Shown here in pieces: positions 23,281 to 34,200 of a DNA stretch of 64,000 nucleotides (positions are counted from its first letter, which is position 1; each line of letters begins with the position of its first letter). The stretch comes from Brachionus manjavacas. Its lineage: Eukaryota; Rotifera; Eurotatoria; Ploima; Brachionidae. Under the pieces are notes generated by a model that ran no database searches, was not told the DNA's origin, and saw only the letters and a program-made list of their open reading frames with translations. Location: assembly GCA_019054805.1 (NCBI GenBank), contig JAHQIY010000004.1, positions 7,014,501-7,078,500 of the forward strand, written 5' to 3'. The position numbers were made by a program, and so were the translations under genes.

Positions 23281-25081
23281 GGTAATTTTTTTTTGAGATT
23301 TAGATTTAGAAAAAGCTTTATAGACTTTCTATGTGGATTTCAATTCTCTAGAGATTTTGTTTATTATCTTTATACATTTGGGAAATTATCTATTTAATAT
23401 ATTAATTTAATCGAACTATAAATATATCAATATTTTGAATTATCTCTTAGGGAATTGATTTGACAAAGGGGAATTAAATCAAACAAAGTTTTATTTTTTA
23501 AAGTGTTAGTATCTTCCGCCTTAACCAAGCTAATAAATTTTTCTCAAAAACTATTTTTTTTAGATACTAAAACGAAAAAAAATAATCTGAAAAAGAATTT
23601 GAAGAGAAAATTAATAGGATATATGAAAGAGTGGTTTCATTGTGATATTTCAAATAAAAAATATTTTTGGAAATATTTATCTCAATTCAAATATCTAAAA
23701 TGAATGTTTTGTTGTTTTTTTGATAAAAATATAGCTTTTATAAAATGAAAAGCTTTAAATATTTTTTAAGTCTATTTGACTAGAAATAAATGTTAAGCTA
23801 ATTCTTATTATCTTGATATCAATTCCTATCATTTGTTGAAAAAGAATCAATAATAATTTAGTTGCACAACACTGAGATAAATAATTGAAAAAATCTCCTC
23901 TTTCTTCAGATTATTTTAATATAATATAATAAATAAAACCTAATTCGATAAAAAACGCTTTTTAATATTTTTCTTTTTTAAACCCACTTAAATTTTTATT
24001 TCCCAATACTAATGATGACCACTGTTAAAATTATATAAATATCTAAGGTGGAGTTGGTGCAGATTTCATTGAGTGTAAATATATTCAATTTTTTCTTTAG
24101 TCAGCCAAGTACCCAATTCAATTTATACAGTAAAGCTAAAAACGATAGCTAACAAATATAAAGACCCCAAATTTATAATTTTTAATTTGTGTTTAGAAAA
24201 ATTCTTCAATGCTTCAAAATGATGGGTCTAAATCAGAAGTTTGCTTTTGTCATAAAATCAAAATTTATACACAAAATGATTTAAAATTATGGTTTATTGA
24301 ATGGGACTGGGGACGTTTTCAATGAGAAAACACTTTTTAACTATGGAACATATCAATTAGCAATTAATTAATTAAAAATATAAATATTAATTTTACTATT
24401 TTATTAAAAAAGTTGGTTATTTTTCTGAGTTAATAAAACAAACTAAATTATTAATCACCAATTAATTAATTAAAATATAACAATCGATTTTTTAATTTTA
24501 ACGTCAAATTTATAAAAATCATATGAAGCCCCCAAAATTTAACAAATTGCCATTATTTGAATTTCCGAAAGTTTTTTCGAAATAATCTTTCTGAATTTGT
24601 AAATTTGATTAAGAATATTGATCTAAGCAGAATATTGACATTCGTTAAATCTCTTTATTAAGAGTCAAAAGGTTTTGGAATAGCAGGTATATGATAAAAA
24701 ATATTAATGATTAAAAGTTAAAAAAATTAATTCTAAATTAAATTGCATTCATTAAATGCAATTCGTATAAAAAATAATTCATTTTGCCCAACAAATCATC
24801 TCATTCCTGTTTTTGCATAATTATAAATCTGTTAGGTACTCAAGTAGGAACTAAGATTAATTTTTGTTGTAAAAATATTAAATAAGCAACTAAAAAAAAG
24901 CTATAAATTTGAAATTTATTTTTGCATTCAATATTAGGATATAAACAAAAATGCTTAATAAAATTTGGATGAATAACGCAACGAATAAAAGGTATAATCT
25001 GAGAATGTTTAGAAGTGTATGACAACTAATACAATTAAAAAAAATAAATGCAAATAATAATTTTAAATTATTAATTTGTAT
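23281..25081. other. AT-rich intergenic, nothing convincing
   Basis: Short open stretches exist (for example 23503-23703 and 24209-24325) but lack any family signature or matching splice partners. Confidence 0.5.
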
Positions 25082-25666
25082 CTAGCCATTAGTTCTTGGC
25101 CATTGATCCATGGCAAAAAATGCAGTCAAAATCCAAGCAACTCCCAAACAAAAAGATACGACACAAAGTGCATAAGCTCGATTATTAAGTTTTTTTGCTT
25201 CATCTATGAATCCATCTTTAAACTTGGTTCTTGCTTTAAATGCTAAACCAAATGCAATTATTCCTGTAGGAAAAAACAAAAGTACCGCAAGAGCTCCGAC
25301 CCATCTCCAGTCATAAAGCCGTCTTGGAGCGTTAGGATTATATTTTTGTCTGCGACTAACTGTATTCATCGTACTGGCTCTGGAGGCATGTGATGCCGAG
25401 GTTTTTATTGTGTGAGTGCTTGTGTATAAAGGATTGGTCGGTCTGATTTGAGGGTATTCACTATAGGTAAATTTGGATATTTTGGAAGGTGTTGATCCAA
25501 TTGAGCGATTGTCTTGTTGGTCAAATACCCCATCGCCAATGCTTGATTCTCTACCTGAGTATATGCCAAGTCCGGGAGCGTCTTGCAGCCGAATGTTTGG
25601 TCTAATGTTTTGTCCAACATAACTGTTTTGATTATTTGGTGTATTATCTTGTTCGTACCTGTTCAT
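25082..25666 (-). CDS. CD225/dispanin-family two-pass membrane protein
   Basis: A single-exon protein of 194 residues. The first about 117 residues are polar, rich in Asn, Ser and Thr, and probably cytosolic and disordered. The C-terminal part is a dispanin-like domain: a first membrane segment at about 122-144 (VGALAVLLFFPTGIIAFGLA), a basic linker with KARTKFKDG, an alanine/asparagine stretch, and a second membrane segment at about 163-186. The PTGIIAF and KxxxxxxDGxxxxA spacing fits CD225 proteins (IFITM, PRRT, TMEM91 and SynDIG relatives). These sit in endosomal or plasma membranes and affect membrane fusion or receptor trafficking. Which subfamily this belongs to is not clear. The start is an ATG preceded by caaaa. 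Confidence 0.78.
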   Translation of the reverse strand: MNRYEQDNTPNNQNSYVGQNIRPNIRLQDAPGLGIYSGRESSIGDGVFDQQDNRSIGSTPSKISKFTYSEYPQIRPTNPLYTSTHTIKTSASHASRASTMNTVSRRQKYNPNAPRRLYDWRWVGALAVLLFFPTGIIAFGLAFKARTKFKDGFIDEAKKLNNRAYALCVVSFCLGVAWILTAFFAMDQWPRTNG

Positions 25667-27445
25667 TTTTGTCTACTATTCAAAATATTAGCATGATTTA
25701 TCTAAAATTTTGGAAAATATTTTAACAAGATTTCGACACAAGTTAAACTTCAATTAGTTCATAAGAATATAAGAATTAAATTCAAAGTCGGTCAATAGAT
25801 TCATTCTAGAAAATGTAGTGTCCGAAAAATTTTGTGTTCGGACTCAATCATAAATTATGTTTGAATGAGAAAAAAAGGTAGATTCGTCATCATTTATACA
25901 AAAAAAACTGAAATAGGTCATTCATTTAAAATTTACATTAAAATGGCCAATGGAGAATATTTTATTGTTTCTTTATAAACAAATCGAACGACTACTTTAA
26001 AATTTCAATTTTATTTTATTTTGTGCAAAATCTGATTATAATGCACGAAAATAAATTTATGAATTTTAATAGACTGTCAAAACAGATAAAAAATAATTAC
26101 TTGGATACACTTGAAGTATCTTAAAAAGATTTTCAACATTTTGACTATCCAGAAATTTTATTTGTTTATTTTTTTTGTAAGAAACTCTAAAAGACTAATA
26201 CATTCACATAAATTAAACTGGTCAACGAAAATATTATTATTTTTTAATTATAATTTAATTTTTTTCAAAAATTCTCTCATCAAGAATTTTAAAAATTTTG
26301 AATTTTTTTAGATCGCAAATTTAATCATAATCATCATCATCACCAATCGATTGTAAACAACCTTTGCATAAGTCCGCATTTACGGATTTCAGAGTCAATT
26401 ATATTACATAGCAGAATTTTGAAACTTACCCTTAAGGTGCTGGTAGCATACGGACAAATGATCATTATCATTTTTTTTAATTTAATATTTCAAATTCAGA
26501 GAAATTTGGTAGTTACACTCATTTAATTTTTATAAAAATGCTTGATGATGAAAAGTTTTTTTACACATTAAAATTTAAGATAAAATTTTATTGCCACTTA
26601 ATTGTTTCTTTATCAAGTTGGTAATTGTCTGCTGAATTTTTTAGATTTTACGCATGGATTCTAAATTGTATATTTATCTCAAAAATATTAAAATCTATTA
26701 TTTTTTATAAATAAAAATTTCATTTAACAAGAAAATTTGAGTTTTCTTTATTGAATAAATTTCTATTTAAACTTTAAAGATAACTGTTTAAGTTCTGTGC
26801 TATGAGACATCACTGCTTTACAAACAGAGTTAAAACAAGTTTAAATGGTATACCAGATAAAGTAAAAATATAACATGGTTGTTACAAGTCTTCTAAATAA
26901 TTACACAAAATTAATGTTATGGATTAAAAAAGTATTTTGACAATGCAATTCAAAAACTAGTTCAAAAAATAAGTCAATTAGAAATATTAAAATAAATAGA
27001 AATTATATAAAAATCAATTTTTTTTAAATAAAAAAATAATCATTTAATAGTCAACTATTTTGAGTTAAGAAACTTTGTTTTTTAAATTATTTCACTAAAG
27101 ATTTTTGTCGTATTTTGCCCAGCTAATGAATTGATTTATTGAAAATATTTTTCACCGTTTAACAAATTTTAAAACCTAAAAATTGACTAAAAAAATAATT
27201 AAATTTTGAAAAAATAAATTTTTAACTTTTTGAAATTATTTAAGGTTACTCTCAATAAATTTTTAATTTCAAAAATCTTCATTTTAGAAAAATTTAGTGC
27301 TTTCTTTAATTAATATTTTGTTATTTGCAGAAAATAAATAAGATTTAACCAGAATTTCTATACATTTTAATTTTCGATAAAAAAGTTCTATCTAAAAAAT
27401 ACAATAATGGATATTTTTTGGTAGTTTTGTATTTTGAAGTTGTAT
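25667..27445. other. AT-rich intergenic with a LINE-tail-like patch
   Basis: Mostly A/T-rich. At about 26315-26470 on the minus strand, a GC-richer patch ends in gatgatgatgatt-like repeats, as in some LINE 3' ends. No coding exon is seen. Confidence 0.5.
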
Positions 27446-28396
27446 TTATACTTTAACTATAGCTTTAATAATCCAAATTTCCAAAAATTTAGATTTTTTG
27501 TAATTAAGATAATTGTTCAAATTGATGGTTGGAATCTGAAAAGTTTTGAATATATATCCTTTCTCCTCATCTTCGTATTCATTTAAATCACTCATGCATT
27601 TTAAAAAGAGATCAAAAGCAACATCGGTTATTGAAAGACTCATGACATCAAAATTAATTCGTTTTTCATTTGCAATAATGCAAATTTTCTCTTTTTTGTC
27701 TCCATTTGTAATCAACTTGTAAACCATGTTAAAAAAATTGAGAGTTATGTCTTGATAATAAATGACATCAGCGGCCAAAAAAACACTAGCTTTCTTGAGA
27801 TAATCTAAATCGAATTCATTAAAAGCATAATTTGTGCCGGTTTTTGTCAATTTATCAAATAAATTCTCATATTGAGACCAATCAAGACTTTTGAATAAAA
27901 TATTTGAACCTTTTTCATCAATTATTTCCTTTAAATTTTCCTGATTTCGTTGCCAATTTTTCTCGGCTTCTTGTACAACAAATTCAAGGTCAGTGCAAAA
28001 AACCATTTTGGCGAAAAATGATGCAATATAACTAGTTATTCCCAGACCAGAACCAAGTTCAACCACTATTTGGTCTTTAATAATATCCAGATTATTTAAC
28101 AAATAGTCGGAGAGAAAAAAAGCTGAACGCCAAAGCTGGAGACCTACTTTTTCTAATTGAGTCTCAATTTCATGATCTATCAAAAGTAAATAATGCTTGT
28201 CAGCTCGCTCAGCTATCAAATCGCCGTCTTGGTCAACTGAAACTTTTGAGCAGTTTTTTGAAACAGGCAAACGAAATTCGATTCGACTGGTGTATTTGGA
28301 ATCCTTTTGAGATACTGATTCACTTTTTATTTCTTCTTCAAGGTGAATATCCGAAGTAAATAATAATTTAGATGTAGCAATACAATTTTCTGTCAT
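27446..28396 (-). CDS. METTL22: METTL22-like lysine methyltransferase (methyltransferase family 16)
   Basis: A single-exon protein of 316 residues. It is a seven-beta-strand S-adenosylmethionine methyltransferase of the group that modifies lysines in proteins; vertebrate METTL22 is reported to act on the nuclear protein KIN17. Visible features: a GLQLWRSAFFLSDYLL lead-in (about 85-100), motif I VVELGSGLGI (111-120) for AdoMet binding, CTDLEFVV after strand 2 (134-141), an SLDWSQY stretch (170-176), the catalytic-region motif LAADVIYYQD (207-216) and a NEKR stretch (243-246). The C-terminus ends ILEIWIIK-like beta structure. The ATG is preceded by a short A/T-rich leader. A related METTL21/23 member is the main alternative, but the long N-terminus and the ADVIYY context favour METTL22. 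Confidence 0.8.
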   Translation of the reverse strand: MTENCIATSKLLFTSDIHLEEEIKSESVSQKDSKYTSRIEFRLPVSKNCSKVSVDQDGDLIAERADKHYLLLIDHEIETQLEKVGLQLWRSAFFLSDYLLNNLDIIKDQIVVELGSGLGITSYIASFFAKMVFCTDLEFVVQEAEKNWQRNQENLKEIIDEKGSNILFKSLDWSQYENLFDKLTKTGTNYAFNEFDLDYLKKASVFLAADVIYYQDITLNFFNMVYKLITNGDKKEKICIIANEKRINFDVMSLSITDVAFDLFLKCMSDLNEYEDEEKGYIFKTFQIPTINLNNYLNYKKSKFLEIWIIKAIVKV

Positions 28397-29569
28397 TTTT
28401 ATAGTTTATTTTAAAAAATTTTTTTTTTAAAAACTTATTTAGTTTTCATAATTAAGTTAACTGTAAATTACTACAAATAAAAATTTACTAATTGCTCAAA
28501 ATCTTGAAATTCTTAGGTATTATTTATACCAAAATTATAAAATTCTTTTTTCAATTTTTAAAAAAGAATTTATTGTAAAGATGCTAGTCAAATATTTGAT
28601 CTGTTAAAAAAAATTAACAAAAATTTTTAGATTTCTTAATCAAATTTTTTGAAAACAGAAAACTGATTATTTGACAAAAATTAAAAATATGACGCATGAA
28701 AAATGTGTGAGGAATAAAATAACATAATAAGGTACAAAACATTTAAAAAAAATATTTTAAAATGCTTAAAAAATTAAAATGAGGCTAAATTTAGACTAGA
28801 TTTTAATTCAAATTTAGAAATCAAATTGACTTGAAAACATTTATTTCCTGCTCATATGGCGTAGCCATCGATCATCCAAATCAAAAAATTGTAATTTGTG
28901 TCAAACTATTTTAAAAAGATAGAAAACGAAAAGCTGATCCTTGCTTACAATATTATTAATGATTTATTATTTTTTTACTTTTTTTTCAAATGATTATGTT
29001 ATTTTACTAGAAATTTTTTTCTGAAAAACAAAAAAAAATTTGGATATGAATATATGTTTTCTATCGTTTTATTCAATAGATGTTTTTTTCTACCTTTCTC
29101 TGAAAAAATTAATAGCGTTTTCCAATAATTAAATAAAATTAGAAAATTAAACTCATTTTCATCAAAGATAAAATTAATTTTGATGAATAAGAATTTAGAG
29201 TTTCTACCATAGATGTCTTCCTAGTAAGACGTCTCCGCAAGCATGCTTGCCGTAGCTTATTTTTTATTATTATTATTATTAAATTTTCGTATATCTACTA
29301 ATACTCATAATTTGAATTTTATTTACAATGTTAATTTTTAATGAAAAATAAAAAAAAATAATAATATCATTGATTATTAGAACAAATTTTTTTTTTATTA
29401 AAAATTTTTAGGTACATTTTATAGTTCTTGAATAAGCTTTTTTTCGTGCATCCAAAATTCAAATAATACTTATAGAATATAAATTATTGAATTTGAATTT
29501 CTCAAACTTTGTTAAATCACATTTTTTGTTAAACTTTTTTTGTACAACATCTTTTATTTTTCTCTAATG
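28397..29569. other. AT-rich intergenic; a small retroelement-tail patch
   Basis: No coding signal. At about 29205-29281 a GC-richer hairpin-like patch (gcaagcatgcttgc) runs into an (ATT)n tail, the usual look of a short LINE or SINE 3' end. Confidence 0.5.
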
Positions 29570-30010
29570 ATGACTTGATATTCTTGGTATGTGCAAGATG
29601 TGCAGGACAGGTTCTGATCAAATTATAAACAAAGTAAAGTTTAAATATTACTGGAATGGTTAAAGAAATCAGTCAGGTTTATTGTTTAGCACTTATAATA
29701 CAAAATACAAAATACTGTCAAAATCTTAGAACCAAAGAGATAAACAAATGATCACTTTATGTTTTCAAGGTAAACACTGTAGAATATATATCATACAGAG
29801 ATATACTCCAACAAACGTTATCAGCGTTGACGAAAAGGAAATTTTCTACGACTAGCCTCCAAAGGTCGTGGAAAAGACCCCACGTCATGATGGTTAAATT
29901 GTAATGGATAGATTAAATGAAGTGATCGGAAGAAATGGGTTAAAATGGTTGCGGTACCATGAACGGAAAATTTGTTGATTTTAGCCATGATGTGGTCTAA
30001 TATTAAGTCT
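29570..30010 (+). mobile_element. Decayed LINE endonuclease-domain fragment
   Basis: The plus strand in broken frames shows the APE-type endonuclease pattern: YTPTNVISVDEKEIFYD, then KVVEKTPRHDG followed by a degraded copy of the usual GDLNAKVG region, then NGLKWLRYHERK. It ends about 60 bp before the EBP2 stop. It lacks RT and is old. Confidence 0.65.
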
Positions 30011-30070
30011 AACTTTATTCGAGCAACAATAAAAAAGTAAAAAAAATCTTAAAATATTTTATTTAAAAAA

Positions 30071-31194
30071 TTATTTCCTTTTCTTTGGTTTGTTTTTATT
30101 AGCGAATTTTTTTGCTGCATTTTTTCTGAAACCACCATTTTTTTTTCCATTTTTTTTATTTACTGGATTTTTATATGCTTCAGCATAACTTTCAGCAGTA
30201 TTGTATTTGGATCTTTTCTTGCGACCTCCAAAGCCGAATTTTTTATCCTTCAATTGTTGTTTTTTTCCTTTACTGATTTTACGAAATCAATTAAATAATG
30301 CAATAAAGAAATATTTAAAATTTACTTTTGTTTTTTGCCATTATTTTCTTCATTTTCCTTCTTACTTTTTTTTGCTTTTCTATCGTCATTTTTATCATTC
30401 AATTTTCTTTTTCCTAGCTTTTCGTCTTCATCTTCTAGTTCAATTTCTAAATTGTCTTTATCACCTTTTTTGTATTGTTTTACAGCTTCTTTCAGCTTTT
30501 TTTTAGATTCTAATTTTTTTTTCTCATTTTCAATTTGAATTTGCTTCCCCATTTTTTTCAATTCACGCAATTTTCGAACTTTTTCTCTACGCTCGGCTTC
30601 TGCATGCTTACTTAACAAATTTTCTCTCACTTTTTTCATATGTTCATCAGATTTGACCATTTCAGCAAAATAATCTTCTGGTCTTGTGGTTTTGATACCT
30701 AACTTTTCCAGCTTTGGTAATGCTTCTCTGACACAAAGTTCGGCTTGTTTTAAAAAAAAACTTTCTCTTTTAAAATCATTATCTACCAAACCAGATGACT
30801 CATTTTCGGGTAGAACAACATGACATTCAGACTTGGCTACAGTTAAGTCCAATCTTTCCGACCAATCCATATTCAAGTATAAATCTTTACACTTTCGCTC
30901 AAGTCTCTCCTTTTAATTTAAAAATAATTTTACAAAATAAATCATTAATTTAAAGAATACTTTGTCATAAACAAATTCTTTAGCAGCAGGTAAAGCAACA
31001 TTAAGACCAGGAGTAAGTTCTTTTCGAGCAAATGCCAACTGAAGCTCTTGATCTGAATCTAGCGATTGCTCATCATCATCACTCTCGTCACCTTCTGAAT
31101 CTCTTGGAATCGGCTTTTCTGCTTCAACTTCTTGTTGAATTAGTTTTAAATTTTTTAATATGCTTTTTTTTATCTCTTGTGTTTTAACTTTCAT
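30071..31194 (-). CDS. EBP2: rRNA-processing protein EBP2 (EBNA1BP2 homologue)
   Basis: A nucleolar factor for 60S ribosomal subunit assembly. Three exons: 31194-30961, 30909-30326 and 30272-30071. The introns are 51 and 53 bp with GTATTC and GTAAAT donors. The total of 1020 nt gives 339 residues, close to the usual 300-odd. An acidic N-terminal stretch (EGDESDDDEQSLDSDQE) precedes the conserved core: MDWSERLDLT, then FKRESFFLKQAELCVREALP, then RPEDYFAEMVKSDEHMKKVR. A long Lys/Glu coiled coil follows, and the family C-terminal signature KDKKFGFGGRKKRSKYNTA is in exon 3. It lies about 110 bp downstream of the LSM11 stop on the same strand. I am confident of the family; the exon joins are by eye. 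Confidence 0.93.
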
Positions 31195-31304
31195 TCTAAA
31201 TCTAAATTTTCAAATCTAAATTTAATTAAGTACAAAATATTGACTCTTGAATGCCAATTTATTATTTTGAATAAAATTTTCTTGATAATTTTAACTTTTA
31301 TTTT

Positions 31305-31837
31305 TCAATCGGTCAAAGTCACAGTAACAATATTATCTCCCCGAATAAAAAGTTGATTAACATGTCTTTCGAATAAATTAAATCTACCAGATTTATATAA
31401 ATTTATATTGCTTTCAATATTTTTAAATTCATTAAGTGAATCTTCAAGAGCTGAAGATTCTAGTTTTTTTGATAGTATTTCATTTTCGAATCTATCGCTA
31501 GGAATTCTGTAAGTTTCGTCTACATCAGTCATTGCCTGTATTGAGAATTGTTAATTTTTTTTTAAATTTAATTTAACAAATAAAATCTAACTAAATTCCA
31601 ATATTGATCGAATGCCACCAAATACCCGGTGCAAATAGACCTAACATATGTATGGCTTCTGGTCCATACCTTAATTCTTCGGTTCTCTTTTATACTTCTG
31701 TACAAAAGACTCTTGGGTCCATTAGTTTGATGTGTAGAATCCATGTAAGTGAAAACATTTTTAACTTTTTTCTTAGGCTTGGAGTTTTTTTCTTCCTTTG
31801 CCGTAGAAAGTGCTTTTGGAAGCACCTTGGAATTCAT
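31305..31837 (-). CDS. LSM11: U7 snRNP Sm-like protein Lsm11, compact form
   Basis: A component of the U7 snRNP, which directs 3'-end cleavage of replication-dependent histone pre-mRNAs in the nucleus. Two exons: 31837-31592 and 31535-31305, with a 56-bp intron (donor GTTAGA, acceptor ATACAG), giving 158 residues. Features: VFTYMDSTHQ near residue 28, then Sm1 (RRIKVWTRSHTYVRSICTG, then LVAFDQYWNLAMTDVDETY, about 53-91). A polar spacer of about 50 residues precedes Sm2 (RHVNQLFIRGDNIVTVTL, 139-156). This spacer between Sm1 and Sm2 is diagnostic of Lsm11 against ordinary Sm proteins. Human Lsm11 is about 360 residues, so both the N-terminus and the spacer are much shorter here. An earlier in-frame ATG at 31882 would add 15 residues. 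Confidence 0.92.
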
Positions 31838-32412
31838 TTTAATTATTTTTGGAAAAAAAAAGTATTTTTTATTCATAAACATGTGTTTGAAATAAACGAA
31901 TTTGAATGTATAAAAATAATTTCAATAATTTTAAAAATAAAATTTTCGTGCAAATTGCACGTTTAACTATATATAGTTCAGAAATATTGTCTTGCTAAAT
32001 AAAATCTTTTTAATTCCTTGAGAAAATATTAATTCTTTACTGAAATATTTAATTTGTGATTAATAAAAACTATTGAGTAATTAAAAATAGACATTTAACA
32101 CCTAAATTTGAGTTATCATTTTATTTATTTATTAAATTTGAATGAAATTGTGTGACGCTGAAGATTCTAGATATCATTTTATATTTAAATATCATCAAAA
32201 TTTTAAAGGTTCTTTAAGATTTATTCATGATTTTAATTTCAAAATATAAAATCACTTTACATTTTTGAATAATTGAATAAATATAGGAAGAAAATGATTA
32301 ATTTGTAGGCTGGAAATACATAATAAATACAAGGGGCTTAACTTTAAAAAAAAAAACAAAAAAAAACAAGAACCAAATAAAGAGAAATAATTAGAAAAAA
32401 TTTAGCACTAAA

Positions 32413-33594
32413 ATGGTTTTTAATGAAAAAAAGTATATCAGGATGCCAAAATGGCTACTGGCTGTTTTATTGATAATTTTTATTCTGATAATTATTGGTC
32501 TTATAATAGGACTGATTATTTTAGGAGTAAAAAATGCAGAACTCTCACAAAAAACAACCAAAATTTCAACAATGGCGACAAATTTTTCTTCTATAACAGA
32601 TCCTACGCCATCTACAACACCAACTAAGGAAATTGCAACGACCACAATTTCATCTACTACGCCATCTACAATATCAACTAAGGAAATTGTAACGACCACA
32701 ATTTCATCTACTACGCCATCTACAATATCAACTAAGGAAATTGCAACGACCACAATTTCATCTACTACGCCATCTACAATATCAACTAAGGAAATTGCAA
32801 CGACCACAATTTCATCTACTACGCCATCTACAATATCAACTAAGGAAATTGTAACGACCACAATTTCATCTACTACGCCATCTACAATATCAACTAAGGA
32901 AATTGCAACGACCACAATTTCATCTACTACGCCATCTACAATATCAACTAAGGAAATTGCAACGACCACAATTTCATCTACTACGCCATCTACAATATCA
33001 ACTAAGGAAATTGCAACGACCACAATTTCATCTACTACGCCATCTACAATATCAACTAAGGAAATTGTAACGACCACAATTTCATCTACTACGCCATCTA
33101 CAATATCAACTAAGGAAATTGCAACGACCACAATTTCATCTACTACGCCATCTACAATATCAACTAAGGAAATTGCAACGACCACAATTTCATCTACTAC
33201 GCCATCTACAATATCAACTAAGGAAATTGTAACGACCACAATTTCATCTACTACGCCATCTACAATATCAACTAAGGAAATTGTAACGACCACAATTTCA
33301 TCTACTACCATTCTTAACAAAAGTTGTAAAAATTATGGACAGTGGAATGAAAATCTTAAAAAATGCGAATGTTTTGGTTCAACCTTTGGAGATTATTGTG
33401 AAAATGGTAAATTTTGAATAAAAATAAATCAATTCAAATTTTTAAATATTTTTTTAGAGGTTGAATGTAGTAAACTGGAACAAGATCCGGAAGAATGTTT
33501 AAAAATTGGGAGCAACATTCAAGAATCTGATTTTGATTATTTGAAAGTGTATTGTCCTTTAAAATTCAGATGTTCATCAGTAAATACCAATTAA
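32413..33594 (+). CDS. Type II membrane protein with Thr/Ser tandem repeats and Cys-rich tail
   Basis: Two exons, 32413-33406 and 33458-33594 (donor GTAAAT, acceptor TTTTAG), give 376 residues. A short basic cytosolic N-terminus (MVFNEKKYIRMPK) precedes one long hydrophobic segment (about residues 14-38), so it is a likely signal-anchor. A Thr/Ser stalk follows, made of 13 copies (the last partial) of an 18-residue unit, TKEIATTTISSTTPSTIS, with Ala or Val at position 5. It would be heavily O-glycosylated if this is a mucin-like stalk. The C-terminus is cysteine-rich: CKNYGQWNENLKKCECFG, then FGDYCEN, which resembles an EGF-like module, and in exon 2 CSKLEQDPEECLK and a final CPLKFRC. I do not recognise the protein. 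It may be a surface or secreted adhesive glycoprotein, which is inference. Confidence 0.78.
32623..33308 (+). repeat. 54-bp coding minisatellite, 12 full units and one partial
   Basis: Units start at 32623 and repeat every 54 bp to 33271, with a partial thirteenth unit to 33308. Copies are almost identical at the DNA level. The main variation is gca against gta in codon 5, in the order A V A A V A A A V A A V V. That near-uniformity points to recent unequal exchange. Confidence 0.95.
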
Positions 33595-33768
33595 AAGTCC
33601 ATTTTTAAATTATAAACTGTTGATTTTAAAACCGTTATTACTTTCAATCGTAAATATTTAAGCATATTTTGAATAAAAAAATTATCATTAAAGCAATATT
33701 TTTGATTTAATAATTAATGGAAATTGAGTTTTAGAAGAGTTTTGAAAAAAAATTAAGTGTTAGTTTTA
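33595..33768. other. Short AT-rich spacer
   Basis: The presumed 3' UTR of the repeat-bearing membrane protein, with AATAAA near 33671. Nothing else is seen. Confidence 0.5.
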
Positions 33769-34200
33769 ACCAGAGTTGTTTAAAAGTCACAAGTCTCAAA
33801 TCAAGTCTAAGTCCGAACTTTTTTTAATTTTTTTTTGTTTTTTTCCAAAAGTTCAAAAACTTAACAATTTTTTTTTTCGATGAATATCATTACTAGAAAA
33901 TTCTTAAATTGTGTTAAAATAATAATTGTCCAAATCTTGGTTGCTTTGAAACTTAGGCTTTTGTTCAAGAATAATTCAACAAAAAAAATCTCTAGCTTTT
34001 GGGTTTTGGGTGAAGATGCATGCATATTCAACCAGTTAAATCTAAACTTGCATGTGTTCGATTTAGCTAAATTTAAACCTCGAATGAGTATAACTCATTT
34101 AAATGTCTCTCATCTTTTAAGTCAAACACTTTATTTTTGAAAATAAAAGAAAAAAAAAGTCCGGACTTGGACTTTTTTTTGGACTTCTAAACAACTCTGG
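33769..34200. mobile_element. MITE-like element with about 20-bp terminal inverted repeats
   Basis: The terminal accagagttgtttaaaagtc is matched inverted by gacttctaaacaactctggt with one mismatch. Further in, aagtccgaactttttt faces aaaaaagtccggactt. The 432-bp interior is AT-rich with no transposase. It fits a non-autonomous terminal-inverted-repeat DNA transposon. The family is unknown. Confidence 0.7.

Noticed and set aside
23503-23703. 66-codon Lys-rich open frame
   Set aside because: It is AT-biased, has no recognisable motif and no splice partner, and occurs in a long non-coding stretch.
24209-24325. Short frame with CFCHKIKIYTQND and WFIEWDWGRF
   Set aside because: It looks faintly domain-like but is only 38 codons, with no visible partner exon.
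30201-30538. Phe/Ser-rich plus-strand frames over EBP2
   Set aside because: Antisense of the Lys/Glu-rich EBP2 coiled coil.
32391-33320. 309-codon open frame on the minus strand of the membrane-protein gene
   Set aside because: It is the mirror of the 54-bp repeat, which happens to be open on both strands. It has no start context or family match, and the plus-strand gene has splice-joined cysteine-rich ends.
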